NCBI GenBank assembly: GCA_035514535.1
Contig: DATKAZ010000108.1
Location: 1-64,000 of the forward strand
DNA from: XN24 sp035514535
GTDB lineage: Bacteria > Pseudomonadota > Gammaproteobacteria > Steroidobacterales > XN24
Length of the DNA: 64,000 nt
Direction of reading: 5' to 3'
Under the pieces are notes generated by a model. The model saw nothing but the letters and a program-made list of their open reading frames with translations. It was not told where the DNA came from and did no database searches. Below are positions 9,501 through 19,970 of this stretch, in pieces (position 1 is the stretch's first letter; each line of letters opens with the position of its first letter). The translations under genes and the position numbers were made by a program.

Positions 9501-10422
9501 CCGCCCAGCCGCCCGCCAGGTCGATCTCGATCGGCCCCGGCGCGAGTGCGGGCAGCGCGATGCGCCCGGTAATCGAGTTGTCTTCCGGTCGCCCTGCGAG
9601 TTGCAGCGCCACGGTCAAGCCGTCTATGGCCTCCGGCCAAAGCCCGGATTCCTCCGGCAGTGGCTCGACGCCGACCTCGAGCTGCCAGGCCGGGGCGGCA
9701 GGCAGGCCGCTGATCGTGCCCGCGACGCGACCCTCGAGCGGCGAGGTAAATTCATGGTCCACGGCGAGATCCGCCAGGGTGCCCGTGATGCGCGTGCGGC
9801 CGGTCACCGGGCCTCGTTCCGGCAACATGCGCCAGCGCAGGTCGACGTCCCACGGCGCGTCCTGCGCCAGCGAGGCGCGGGCATGCCCCGCGAGTTCGCC
9901 CTGCGTGCTGCTCAGATCCAGCTGCAGCAGTTCCCCGCCGTCGCCCGCAGCGCGGCCCGCGAGCGTGACCTGCAATCCCGCGACGACGGTCCTGCCGTCG
10001 TAATCGAGCGCCCCGTCGCTCAGCGTCGCGCGGTCCAGGACGATTGCCAGCGGCAGCGCCCCCGGCGCCTCGCCGGCAGGCTCGTCGTCGCCGGGGAGGC
10101 GGGCCTCGATGGCGATCCGCGGCGTCATGATCGCCAGGTCACGCACATGCAGCGTCCCGGTCAGCAGGGCGGACGGCCGCCAGTCGAACTCGATACGCTC
10201 GATGCTTCCGCTCACGCCCGGCGCGGCCAGTACGATGCGACCGCTGCTGAGCGGCCCGAGCAGGCGCCCGTCGAGTCCGGCCGGGTCGAGCGTCACGGGC
10301 AGGTGGGGCAGGGCACGGGCCGCGACGAACCTGAGCCCGCTCGTGGTGCCGACCAGCCAGCCGGCCATGCCCAGCAGCAGCACCAGGATCACGCCGGCCA
10401 CGAACAGCTTGCGGAACTTCAC
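6526..10422 (-). CDS. tamB: TamB: translocation and assembly module, inner-membrane anchored
   Basis: The 1298-residue protein has an N-terminal signal anchor (KLFVAGVILVLLLGMAGWLVG), a very long beta-rich periplasmic region of repeated short strands, and the conserved C-terminal TamB (DUF490) domain ending in LGLFDTVNTLRLRYQINQ and DLYYTFERD. TamB spans the periplasm as a grooved beta-taco. With TamA it serves outer-membrane protein insertion and/or phospholipid transport. I place the start at GTG 10422, which overlaps the tamA stop as GTGA (4 nt). A longer open frame to 10818 is antisense-like padding within tamA. The length is typical for the family. Confidence 0.92.
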   Translation of the reverse strand: MKFRKLFVAGVILVLLLGMAGWLVGTTSGLRFVAARALPHLPVTLDPAGLDGRLLGPLSSGRIVLAAPGVSGSIERIEFDWRPSALLTGTLHVRDLAIMTPRIAIEARLPGDDEPAGEAPGALPLAIVLDRATLSDGALDYDGRTVVAGLQVTLAGRAAGDGGELLQLDLSSTQGELAGHARASLAQDAPWDVDLRWRMLPERGPVTGRTRITGTLADLAVDHEFTSPLEGRVAGTISGLPAAPAWQLEVGVEPLPEESGLWPEAIDGLTVALQLAGRPEDNSITGRIALPALAPGPIEIDLAGGWAEGVADIQRLDLALADGGRLGGTGRIVPADGPAASFELDGTGLGWPLGAAAPEVALPRLSLRCEGAAVRWRCAVSALARRDGLPDAEITAALEWADSVLTVERAELASPGSEFLVTASGAIDTRDERIDYRVAAEADMQLPDRPPVSAQLTAAGDLQGVRIETLEAQLLGGTVEGMGQIKWAGDDAADFRLAFSELDPAGLARGWPGRLSGVLEIRGNPSGEDGLEISLASLSGEFRSLPVSGGADLNVAGSTLRLHRAALAVGEATLTASGRMDEDNVLLDAALDAPALQALHDAARGGLAATAHIEGTRDAPRMSLEAQGAGLRWRNMRARSLEIDADIDLSGAQRSSVVASLERFATAPGPGMGVRVEADGTPEDHGMRLELSQTRPARRLELGASGSFADERWSGWVNTLLIEVEQQPVWALREPAALDAGAAGVSLGDACMAGTLGLLCLQAEWERAGPWSGRATLAQLDLAPLSQWLGAGFLAHGVLSGAVVVDADEGGFLALSGGLELTAGDIRLVGEDSNPLIAWDGGELMLTGDARQARGELQLALAGEDRVNGTLTVGWNAADPPLDGRLEAVLGQLQIITELVPDLADLEGHATVTASVSGTVGDPRLLGRFEWLDGTAQIPTLGLQPSDIEFVAQLEAGEFSFRGSGRSGEGRFETDGRFALDAEAVTGQAALRGSDVLLADLPEARVTATPDLQLTYAGRELVIGGTVSIPFARISGLGGPSAVTTSPDEVIVGPRAQAVEDEVVVRSRVRISVGPDVRVQAAGLRGRVEGSLLAVTQPLALPWGRGELRVVDGTFSTFGQRLEIETGRLIYTGGPLENPGLEIRAVRKVDEVTAGALVRGTLQQPEISVYSEPPLPRAEALSYLTLGKSLDQLQSGEQNTVNQAANSLAMSGGGLIARDLGRRLGLDDVSVSADDETGGTSVVIGKYLGAGLYVSYGLGLFDTVNTLRLRYQINQRLSVEATSGDEAAADLYYTFERD

Positions 10423-12179
10423 AGGTCCGGCCGGATCGTCAGGTGGAAACGCGGGCTGCGGCTTTCCGTCACGGAGCGTGCCATGGAAATGCGCAGCGTG
10501 CCGATCGGCGTGTGCACGTTGACACCGAGACCCACCGAGGCCTCGAGCCCGTCGTCGAAGCTGTCGAGAGCATTGCCCGCATCGACGAACGCCGCCAGCG
10601 CCACGCGGCCCCACACGCGGCGCTCGGCCTCGAGGCTGCCGAACACCAGGTGCCTGCCGCCGATGACGTTGCCGGCCTCGTCCTGTGGTCCCAGGGAGTT
10701 GAAACCGTAGCCGCGGACGCTCTGGTCGCCACCGGCGAAGAACCGCTGGGATGCGGGCAGCGTTTCGAGTCCGCCTACGATCCCTATGCCGATCCTGCTG
10801 CGCGTGAAGAAGCGCCATTGCTCGCCGAGCGAGTACACGCGATTCGCCTCGAACTCGAGCCTCAGAAAGTCACTGTTCGCGCCGAGCACCTGTTGTGAGC
10901 CCCGCGCCTCGCCGCGCAGCCGGTACCCCTTGGTGGGAAACAACACGTTGTCGGCGATCAGCTTCTCCATGCCGATTCCCGGGATGATCAGCCTGTCCCG
11001 CTGTTCCGGCTGGTCCGGTACGCGCGTCCGCTCGTCGAGCAGGTCCGTGAACAGGGTACGCTGCCAGCCGCCGCCGCGGTCGGTGACATGGCTTACGCCC
11101 AGCAGCGCGCGACGGCTCTCGAGGTCCGCGAGGTCCTCCTCGGTGTAGCCGCCGCGGAACAGCAAGCGCTCCTTCAGCGGGTCGCCGATCGGGATGCGGT
11201 AACGCGCGCTGATTTCGCTCCGTAGCTCCGACAGCCGCAGTTCCGTGCCGGCCGAATGGCCCGCCTTGTTCAGATGCCGCCAGTCGACGGCGGCGCTGCC
11301 ACGCAGGCGCGTGTCCGTCGCGTAACCGAGCCCCAGCCTGATCCGTTGCCGGCGCGTCGGGCTCGTCTCGATGTCGATGGGCACGGTCCGCGTGGCGGCA
11401 TCGGGCTCGCCCGCGTGTACGATCACACTCGCGAAGTACAGGCTGTCGGTGAGGCGATACTGGACCTGCAGCAGGCGGCCGGCATCGAAGGGCTCGCCGG
11501 CACGAATCGCCACGAACTTCTGGAACAGATCCTCGGCGAGGATGTCCTGCGACACCTCGATGACGCCGAAGTGATACCGGGGTCCGGTCTCCAGGTGCAG
11601 CACGACCCGCGCGGTGAGTGCCGAGGGGTCCACCTCGAGCATACGCTGGGTGAAGCGCGCCTCGAAGTAGCCGAGGGTCGCCGCGGCGGCCTGCAGGTCG
11701 TTACGCAGGCGATCGTGCTCGAAGTGGCGCAGGGGTTGCCCCACCTGTAGCGGGCTGCCGGCAATGACCTGCTGCAGGCGCTCCTCCGCGCTGCCTTCGC
11801 CGCTGATGCGCGCGTCGACCTCTGCCACCAGCACCGGCTCGCCCGGTTCGATCTGGAAACTGGCGACCCAGCGGCCGTCGTCACGCTGTTCCAGCAGGCG
11901 CTCGATGCGCGGGCGGTAGTAACCGAAAGGACGCATCGCATCACGAATCTGGCCGCGCGAGCGCGCAAACAGGCGCCGCACGGCGGCCTCGGAGAGGTCG
12001 GCGCGCGAGCCGTGCCGGACGAGGTCCAGCGAGGCACGGATATTGGTCCGTATCTCGGCGTCGACGCCCGCCAGCTCGACCTCGACCTGGGCGCTCGTCG
12101 CGCCAACAGGCAGCATGCAGGCCAGCACCAGCAGGGCGAGCCTGGCCGGGCGGGCTGAATTGCGGACAATGTGCCACAC
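10419..12179 (-). CDS. tamA: TamA: Omp85-family outer-membrane assembly factor
   Basis: The 586-residue protein has a signal peptide (ARLALLVLACMLPVGATSA), about three POTRA domains (residues about 35-265, with YRPRIER and LGYFEARF segments) and a 16-stranded barrel carrying the Omp85 signature GGDQSVRGYGFNSLGP near residue 485. It pairs with TamB. The frame stays open upstream, but GTG 12179 fits the signal peptide and lies downstream of a sigma70-like promoter at 12225-12253. The alternative ATG 12242 lies upstream of the -10 element and would not be on that transcript. The gene is 95 nt behind purD on the same strand. Confidence 0.92.
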   Translation of the reverse strand: MWHIVRNSARPARLALLVLACMLPVGATSAQVEVELAGVDAEIRTNIRASLDLVRHGSRADLSEAAVRRLFARSRGQIRDAMRPFGYYRPRIERLLEQRDDGRWVASFQIEPGEPVLVAEVDARISGEGSAEERLQQVIAGSPLQVGQPLRHFEHDRLRNDLQAAAATLGYFEARFTQRMLEVDPSALTARVVLHLETGPRYHFGVIEVSQDILAEDLFQKFVAIRAGEPFDAGRLLQVQYRLTDSLYFASVIVHAGEPDAATRTVPIDIETSPTRRQRIRLGLGYATDTRLRGSAAVDWRHLNKAGHSAGTELRLSELRSEISARYRIPIGDPLKERLLFRGGYTEEDLADLESRRALLGVSHVTDRGGGWQRTLFTDLLDERTRVPDQPEQRDRLIIPGIGMEKLIADNVLFPTKGYRLRGEARGSQQVLGANSDFLRLEFEANRVYSLGEQWRFFTRSRIGIGIVGGLETLPASQRFFAGGDQSVRGYGFNSLGPQDEAGNVIGGRHLVFGSLEAERRVWGRVALAAFVDAGNALDSFDDGLEASVGLGVNVHTPIGTLRISMARSVTESRSPRFHLTIRPDL

Positions 12180-12224
12180 ACGGCGGCACGGCTGGAATCC
12201 GGACACTGTCAGTTTCGCGATTGG

Positions 12225-12253
12225 GCTATAGTCGAGCCCCATTCTAAGGCCAA
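12225..12253 (-). promoter_or_regulatory. Candidate sigma70 promoter for tamA-tamB
   Basis: Read on the minus strand, TTGGCC (12253-12248) and TATAGC (12230-12225) are separated by exactly 17 bases. Each hexamer matches 4 of 6 consensus positions. It lies in the purD-tamA gap, and transcription would start near 12218, upstream of GTG 12179. It would make tamAB independent of the purine genes. Confidence 0.4.
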
Positions 12254-12274
12254 GGGCTGGAGCGGAACTGCGCG

Positions 12275-13555
<1,281 letters not shown>

Positions 13556-13598
13556 TTTCAACTCCCTCGGCCTGGTCGTCTGTCCGCCAGCCGGCTGC

Positions 13599-15158
13599 TC
13601 AGTGCCGGAAATGCCGCATCCCCGTGAAAACCATCGCGAGGCCGTGTTCGTCGGCCGCGTCGATGACTTCCGCGTCGCGCACGGACCCGCCGGGCTGGAT
13701 GATCGCCGTCACGCCGTGCTCCGCCCCGGTGTCCACATTGTCCCGAAAGGGAAAAAATGCGTCCGAGGCCATCACCGACCCCTTGATGGCGAGGCCTGCG
13801 TCCGCCGCCTTGATCGCCGCGATGCGCGTGCTGTAGATGCGGCTCATCTGTCCGGCACCGATGCCGATGGTGGTCGAATCCTTGCAGAACACGATGGCGT
13901 TGGATTTCACGTAGCGGACGACTTTCCAGGCGAACAGCAGGTCCTTGAGCTCGTGCTCCGTGGGCGCGCGCTGCGACACGACCTTGAGCTGCGCCGGATC
14001 GACCTCGACCAGGTCCGCGTCCTGCACCAGCAGGGCGCCCGCAACGCTGCGCAGCTGCATCGTGCCGAGCGGCGCGGTGTTCAAGCGGCCACTCGCGAGC
14101 ACGCGCACGTTGGGCTTGGCGGCGAGCGCCTCCGCGGCGCCGGGGCCGAGGGAGGGCGCCACCAGCACCTCGACGAACTGCTTTCTCAGGATCGCCTCCG
14201 CCGTGTCGCCGTCCAGCGGGCGATTGAACGCGATGATTCCGCCGAACGCGGACACCGGGTCGGTGGCGTAGGCGCGGCGGTAGGCGTTGAGCAGGCCGTC
14301 GGCGACAGCCACGCCGCAGGGATTCGCGTGCTTCACGATGACGCAGGCGGGTTCCGCAAATTGCTTGACGCATTCCAGAGCGGTGTCGGCATCGAGAAAA
14401 TTGTTGTAGGACAGCTGCTTGCCCTGGAGCTGCTCGGCGGCGCCGATGGTGCCGTTGCGCGGCACGCCGAGGGCATAGACGGCGGCGCGCTGGTGCGGGT
14501 TCTCGCCGTAGCGCAGCTGCATGAGCTTGTGCGTAGGCAGGACGAGGTCATCGGGCATTTCCGCGCCGTCCATCTCCGACCGCCAGCCAAGCCAGTGAGC
14601 CACGGCCGCGTCGTAGCTGGCGACATGCGCGAATGCCCTGGCGGCCAGGCGCAGGCGCATTTCGTAAGGAATCTCGTTCGCGACCCTGAGCGCGGTAAGC
14701 ACGGTGTCGTAATCCGACGGTTCGACGACGACGGTCACGGCGGCGTGATTCTTCGCGGCCGCACGGAGCATTGCCGGTCCGCCGATGTCGATGTTCTCGA
14801 CCGCTACGTCGATCGTGCAGTCCGGATCGGCGACAGTCTCGCGAAACGGATAGAGGTTGACCACGAGCAGGTCGATCGGCTCAATGCCGTGCTCTTCCAT
14901 CACGGCGTCGTCCGTGCCGCGCCTGCCGAGCAGGCCGCCATGGACGCGCGGATGCAGGGTCTTGATGCGCCCGTCCATGATTTCCGGAAAGCCCGTGAGG
15001 TCGGCAACGTCCCGCACCTCGAGTCCCGCCGAGCGCAACAGCGTCGCGGTGCCGCCCGTGGACAGTAGCTGCACGCCGAGCGCCGCGAGGCCGCGCGCGA
15101 ATTCGGCCGCGCCGCGCTTGTCCGAGACGCTGATGAGTGCACGCCTGATTTGCGCCAT
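13599..15158 (-). CDS. purH: Bifunctional AICAR transformylase/IMP cyclohydrolase
   Basis: PurH carries out the last two steps of IMP synthesis: formyl transfer from 10-formyl-THF to AICAR, then ring closure. The 519-residue protein has the N-terminal MGS-like cyclohydrolase domain (RRALISVSDKRG at the start, LLSTGGTATLLR, VKTLHP-type segment IKTLHPRVHGG) and the C-terminal transformylase domain (LRYGENPHQRAA, VKHANPCGVA, and GAGQMSRI near the end). It lies 29 bases behind fis. A small GC hairpin (arms 15173-15178 and 15184-15189) covers the fis stop and might tune read-through into purH. Confidence 0.96.
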   Translation of the reverse strand: MAQIRRALISVSDKRGAAEFARGLAALGVQLLSTGGTATLLRSAGLEVRDVADLTGFPEIMDGRIKTLHPRVHGGLLGRRGTDDAVMEEHGIEPIDLLVVNLYPFRETVADPDCTIDVAVENIDIGGPAMLRAAAKNHAAVTVVVEPSDYDTVLTALRVANEIPYEMRLRLAARAFAHVASYDAAVAHWLGWRSEMDGAEMPDDLVLPTHKLMQLRYGENPHQRAAVYALGVPRNGTIGAAEQLQGKQLSYNNFLDADTALECVKQFAEPACVIVKHANPCGVAVADGLLNAYRRAYATDPVSAFGGIIAFNRPLDGDTAEAILRKQFVEVLVAPSLGPGAAEALAAKPNVRVLASGRLNTAPLGTMQLRSVAGALLVQDADLVEVDPAQLKVVSQRAPTEHELKDLLFAWKVVRYVKSNAIVFCKDSTTIGIGAGQMSRIYSTRIAAIKAADAGLAIKGSVMASDAFFPFRDNVDTGAEHGVTAIIQPGGSVRDAEVIDAADEHGLAMVFTGMRHFRH

Positions 15159-15187
15159 GAACTGTACCTGTGGAGCCGCGAGGCGGC

Positions 15188-15478
15188 TCAGCCAAGCAGG
15201 CCGTGTCGGCGCAGTTTCTTGCGCAGCGTGCCCCTGTTGATACCCAGGATCGATGCGGCGAGACTCTGATTGCCGCCGGTGTAATCCAGCACGGCCTTGA
15301 ACAGCGGTTTTTCCACCTCGCCGATCACCAGATCGTAGAGTTCTTCGGGCTTGTGCCCGTTAAGCGTGTGAAAATACTGCTCCAGGGCTTCCTGGGCCAT
15401 GTTCCCGAGCGCGCCGTCGCCAGAGCGCGGCTTGCCGTCACCGTTAGGTGCCAGATGTTGTTTGTTGTTGCCGTACAC
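15188..15478 (-). CDS. fis: Nucleoid protein Fis
   Basis: The 96-residue protein matches Fis: a variable N-terminus, the dimer core (ALEQYFHTLNGHKPEELYDL, then VEKPLFKAVLDYTGGNQSLA) and the C-terminal helix-turn-helix (ASILGINRGTLRKKLRRHGL). Fis is a DNA-bending nucleoid protein that activates rRNA operons and many growth-linked genes. The start is GTG 15478 with GGGGA about eight bases upstream; it lies 13 bases after the dusB stop, the standard dusB-fis order. An ATG near codon 27 would remove part of the N-terminal arm. In gammaproteobacteria the operon is often controlled by growth rate; no such control sites could be confirmed here. Confidence 0.95.
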   Translation of the reverse strand: MYGNNKQHLAPNGDGKPRSGDGALGNMAQEALEQYFHTLNGHKPEELYDLVIGEVEKPLFKAVLDYTGGNQSLAASILGINRGTLRKKLRRHGLLG

Positions 15479-15491
15479 GTTGTTGTCCCCA

Positions 15492-16487
<996 letters not shown>

Positions 16488-16498
16488 CAGCGCAGGCC

Positions 16499-17692
16499 CT
16501 AACGGAACGGCTCCGCCGCGCACACCAGGCCGCGCGCGTCGAGCTCGAGGCACAAGTCGACGCGGAAACCATCGGCCCGTGCGCCGGGATCGGGCATGCT
16601 GACGGAAGTGCGTATGCGCTCCCCGGCCGGGAGACGGTCGCCCCCGGCGTCTCTCTCGAGATATTGATCCGGCGCGAAATCGTGGGTCGCAACGCGCTGG
16701 CCGAAGCGATCCTGCAGGACGATGCGGATGTCCGGGTAGGGCTGGGCGAAGTCGGCCCCGTTCTGGAATTCGATCGCGACGTTCAGGTCGCCGGATTGAT
16801 CCGCGGTGGCGATCGCTTCCGAGCGCAACACGCGGAACTCACCCGGCCGCCAGTCCGGCGCGACGTCCATGCCCAGCAGCGAGTAGATCGGGCCCAGCAC
16901 GGCCTGTCCGGCCGGGAGCCGCATCAGCTTGCCGCGTTGCACATGGGCCCACGTGCCTGCCAGGAAGAGCACGGCGACCAGCGGCAACGCCACGCGCAGC
17001 CACGGGCGGTCCGGGCCGTCCTGCCTGGCGAAGCCCGGCAGGCTCTCGGCGTCGTCCCGCGTGTCCGGTTCCTCTGCGTCGCCTTCGTCGTGGTCCACCA
17101 ACCGGTCGGCAGGCGCGGCGGCGCGCGCATCCTCGTCGGCCGATGCGGCCGGCGCACCGTCGGCTCGCGCGGTCGCGTCGCCCGGACCGTCATCGTCCGC
17201 GGCGACGAAGGGGCCGTCGAGAGGCGTATCAAACGCCTCGGAGGACTCGTCGACGCGAAACACCGAGTCGGGATCCGGCAGGTCGTCGTCCAGGTAGTCG
17301 TCCGGGTCGTCGTCCGGGTCGTCGTCCGGGTCGTCGTCCGGGTCGTCGTCCGGGGAGACGTCAAGGCCGTTCGGCACAAGCGGCATTGCGGGGAGCGGTC
17401 GTGCGCGGTGCGGCAGTTCCTCGGGCATGTCATCGTCGCCGATGAGCGACTCGAGCTCCTCGAGGAACTCGTCTTCGTCGCGTGCGGCTTCGCCGGCTTC
17501 CGGGGGCAGGTCCTCCGCGAGCGGTTCGTCCGCTTCGTCCGGCAGGGCGTCGGCCGGGCGTGTCTCGCTGAGCGACTCGAGCGCATCGAAGGTCGTGTCA
17601 CAGGCGCCACAGACCACGGTCCCGTCCGCCGCGCGGAGCTCGGCGGCGGTGATATGGAACACGGTCCTGCATTCGGGGCAGCGCGTAAACAT
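16499..17692 (-). CDS. Zinc-ribbon and DUF3426 membrane protein with an acidic linker
   Basis: The 397-residue protein begins with an MJ0042-type zinc ribbon (MFTRCPECRTVF, then VVCGACDTTF: two CxxC pairs, residues 5-8 and 32-35). A long, very acidic, low-complexity linker (about residues 60-215) follows, then one transmembrane helix (LRVALPLVAVLFLAGTW) and the DUF3426 domain to the end, probably periplasmic. Its function is not established. It sits between prmA and dusB as in many gammaproteobacteria, and its ATG overlaps the prmA stop as TGATG (1 nt). The linker contains a run of DDDP units written by a 12-bp tandem repeat (17297-17354). Confidence 0.85.
   Translation of the reverse strand: MFTRCPECRTVFHITAAELRAADGTVVCGACDTTFDALESLSETRPADALPDEADEPLAEDLPPEAGEAARDEDEFLEELESLIGDDDMPEELPHRARPLPAMPLVPNGLDVSPDDDPDDDPDDDPDDDPDDYLDDDLPDPDSVFRVDESSEAFDTPLDGPFVAADDDGPGDATARADGAPAASADEDARAAAPADRLVDHDEGDAEEPDTRDDAESLPGFARQDGPDRPWLRVALPLVAVLFLAGTWAHVQRGKLMRLPAGQAVLGPIYSLLGMDVAPDWRPGEFRVLRSEAIATADQSGDLNVAIEFQNGADFAQPYPDIRIVLQDRFGQRVATHDFAPDQYLERDAGGDRLPAGERIRTSVSMPDPGARADGFRVDLCLELDARGLVCAAEPFR
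17297..17354. repeat. 12-bp tandem repeat in the acidic linker of the DUF3426 gene
   Basis: CCGGG recurs at 17302, 17314, 17326, 17338 and 17350 with a strict 12-base period, filled by GTCGTC units. That gives nearly five near-identical copies. On the coding (minus) strand each unit reads Asp-Asp-Asp-Pro. In-frame slippage would lengthen or shorten the linker without breaking the gene. Confidence 0.85.
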
Positions 17693-18627
17693 CAGCTTGC
17701 GGTTTTCCTCCGGCCTGAGAGTCTCACCCACCCTTCCTTCGTCGCCGGGCGGTCGAGCAGGAACCAGGGCTCGGCCGCGGCCGCGAGCGACACTTCCTGG
17801 CTGGCAAGGATACCCGACAGCGCCATCCTGCCGTCCGCCTCCAGGAGCGCGGCGAACTCCGGCAGCAGCGCGTGCAGCGGGGCCGCCAGGACGTTGGCCA
17901 CGAGGATATCCGCTTTCCGCCCGCGCAGCACTGCGGGCAACTCCCCGGGCGAGCAAGCCGTGATCCTGGCGGCGACATCGTTGACCTCCGCGTTGGCGCG
18001 CGTCGCCAGCAGGGCCTGGGGGTCGATGTCCACGGCGACGGCTTCGGCGGCACCCAGCAACAGCGCGGCGATGGCGAGAATACCCGAGCCGCAACCGTAG
18101 TCCAGCGCCAGCGCGCCTTCCAGCGGGGCCCGCGCCCCGGCCCGGGGCGCGCCGAGCGCATCCAGCCACTCCAGGCACAGGGCGGTCGTGGCATGGGTGC
18201 CGGTACCGAAGGCGAGACCCGGGTCGAGGCGCAACACGACGGCGCCTGCGGGCGGCGTCATTCCCACGGGGACCACGGCGAGGCGCGTCCCGAAGCGCAG
18301 CGGCTGGAAATCGCGCAGCCACTCGCGCTCCCAGGCGCGCTCCGCGAGCGAGGCGATCCGCCAGTGGACGCCCGGAATCCGGTCATGCACGGCCGCGAGC
18401 ACGGCCAGCGGATCGCAATCGCCGGCAAACAGGCCGGTGATCACGACACTTGGCCACAACGGCATTTCCCCGGGCGCGGGCTCGAGCACCGGCCGGTCCG
18501 CGGCGTCCTGCAGGGTGACGGCGAGCGCGCCCGCCGCGAGCAGCACTACCTCGGCCGGCGCGGCCTGATCCCGGGCCACCGTGGCCGCTACCTGCAGCCA
18601 GCCGGCGGCGCCCGGAGCCGGGCTCAG
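17692..18627 (-). CDS. prmA: Ribosomal protein L11 methyltransferase (probable CTG start)
   Basis: PrmA trimethylates L11 with SAM. The C-terminal methyltransferase domain is clear: LDPGLAFGTGTHATTALCLEWL, LDYGCGSGILAIAA (SAM loop), VDIDPQALLAT and VANVLAAPL. The N-terminal domain aligns with known PrmA from WLQV through LQDAADRPVLEPAPGEMPLW. No ATG, GTG or TTG lies between accC and that conserved WLQ. A CTG at 18627-18625 overlaps the accC stop as CTGA, has AAGAGG eight bases upstream, and gives 311 residues. The first standard codon is GTG 18579, which would delete the first beta strand (295 residues). I prefer CTG, but this is unproven. Confidence 0.88.
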   Translation of the reverse strand: MSPAPGAAGWLQVAATVARDQAAPAEVVLLAAGALAVTLQDAADRPVLEPAPGEMPLWPSVVITGLFAGDCDPLAVLAAVHDRIPGVHWRIASLAERAWEREWLRDFQPLRFGTRLAVVPVGMTPPAGAVVLRLDPGLAFGTGTHATTALCLEWLDALGAPRAGARAPLEGALALDYGCGSGILAIAALLLGAAEAVAVDIDPQALLATRANAEVNDVAARITACSPGELPAVLRGRKADILVANVLAAPLHALLPEFAALLEADGRMALSGILASQEVSLAAAAEPWFLLDRPATKEGWVRLSGRRKTAS

Positions 18628-19964
18628 AGCCCGAGCCTCTTCTCGAGGTAATGGATGTCGGTGCCGCCGGCCTTGAAGGCGTTGTGGCTGAAGATTTCCT
18701 GGTGCAGGGGAACATTGGTGCGGATCCCTTCGACGACGATCTCGGTCAGCGCCGTCTGCATGCGCGCGATGGCCGATGCGCGGCTCGCGCCATGCGCGAT
18801 CAGCTTGCCGATCATGCTGTCGTAGTAGGGCGGCACCTGGTAGCCCGAGTAGATGTGGCTGTCCACCCGGATGCCGGGGCCCCCGGGCGCATGCCACTGG
18901 CGCACTGGTCCCGGGCTCGGCATGAAGGTCTTGGGATCCTCGGCATTGATCCGGCATTCGATGGCGTGACCGCGAATGACGACGTCTTCCTGGCAGATGC
19001 GCAGCGGCCGGCCGGCCGCGATATACATCTGCTCCTTCACGATGTCGACGCCCGTGATCATTTCCGTGACGGGATGTTCGACCTGGATGCGGGTATTCAT
19101 CTCGATGAAGAAGAACTCTTCGTCCTGGTACAGGAACTCGAACGTTCCCGCGCCGCGATAGCCGATCTCCAGGCACGCCTCGACGCAGCGCCGCCCCATG
19201 GCCTCGCGTTGCTCGTCGCTGATTCCCGGCGCCGGCGCCTCCTCGACGACTTTCTGGTGGCGACGCTGCATGGAGCAGTCGCGCTCGCAGAGATGGACGG
19301 CGTGGCCCTGGCCGTCCGCGAGGACCTGGAACTCGATGTGGCGGGGCCGCTCGAGGAATTTTTCCAGGTAGACCATCTCGTTGCTGAATGCCGCGAGCGC
19401 CTCGCCGCGCGTCACCGTGATCGCGTTGAGGAGGGTCGCGTCCGAGTGCACCACCCGCATGCCACGCCCGCCGCCCCCGCCCGCCGCCTTGATCAGCACC
19501 GGGTAGCCGATGCTGCGCGCCATCCGCAGGCACTCCTCGGGGTCGTCGCCGAGCGGCCCGTCGGAGCCTGGCACGCAGGGGATGCCGGCCGCCTTCATGG
19601 TGCGGATCGCGGAGACCTTGTCGCCCATCAGGCGGATCGTCTCGGGCCGCGGGCCGATGAACACGAAGCCGCTTTTCTCGACGCGCTCGGCAAAGTCGGC
19701 GTTCTCCGACAGGAAGCCGTAGCCCGGATGGATCGCGATGGCGTCCGTGACCTCCGCGGCGCTGATGATGGCGGGCATGTTGAGATAGCTTTGTGCCGAC
19801 GGGGGTGGGCCGATGCAGACCGACTCGTCGGCGAGCAGGACGTGCTTCTGGCTGCTGTCGGCGGTGGAATGAACCGCCACGGTCTTGATGCCGAGTTCCC
19901 GGCAGGCGCGGAGGATGCGCAAGGCGATCTCGCCGCGGTTCGCGATGACGACCTTCTCGAGCAT
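18624..19964 (-). CDS. accC: Biotin carboxylase subunit of acetyl-CoA carboxylase
   Basis: AccC carboxylates the biotin on AccB with bicarbonate and ATP, the first half of malonyl-CoA formation. The 446-residue protein starts MLEKVVIANRGEIALRILRA and keeps the ATP-grasp glycine loop (KAAGGGGGRGMRVV), CSMQRRHQKVVEEAPAP, FIEMNTRIQVEHPVTE and the end HYLEKRLGL. ATG 19964 matches the family start; GTG 19967 directly before it is possible. It lies six bases behind accB, and its stop overlaps the prmA start. Confidence 0.97.
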   Translation of the reverse strand: MLEKVVIANRGEIALRILRACRELGIKTVAVHSTADSSQKHVLLADESVCIGPPPSAQSYLNMPAIISAAEVTDAIAIHPGYGFLSENADFAERVEKSGFVFIGPRPETIRLMGDKVSAIRTMKAAGIPCVPGSDGPLGDDPEECLRMARSIGYPVLIKAAGGGGGRGMRVVHSDATLLNAITVTRGEALAAFSNEMVYLEKFLERPRHIEFQVLADGQGHAVHLCERDCSMQRRHQKVVEEAPAPGISDEQREAMGRRCVEACLEIGYRGAGTFEFLYQDEEFFFIEMNTRIQVEHPVTEMITGVDIVKEQMYIAAGRPLRICQEDVVIRGHAIECRINAEDPKTFMPSPGPVRQWHAPGGPGIRVDSHIYSGYQVPPYYDSMIGKLIAHGASRASAIARMQTALTEIVVEGIRTNVPLHQEIFSHNAFKAGGTDIHYLEKRLGL

Positions 19965-19970
19965 CACGCC

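Noticed and set aside
17281..17355. Possible CRISPR-like short repeats
   Set aside because: The units are contiguous 12-mers without spacers and lie inside a coding region.
16924..17610. Long alternative-frame products rich in Thr/Arg repeats within the DUF3426 gene
   Set aside because: They are frame shadows of the 12-bp tandem repeat and acidic linker; the zinc ribbon, membrane helix and DUF3426 domain all fall in the annotated frame.
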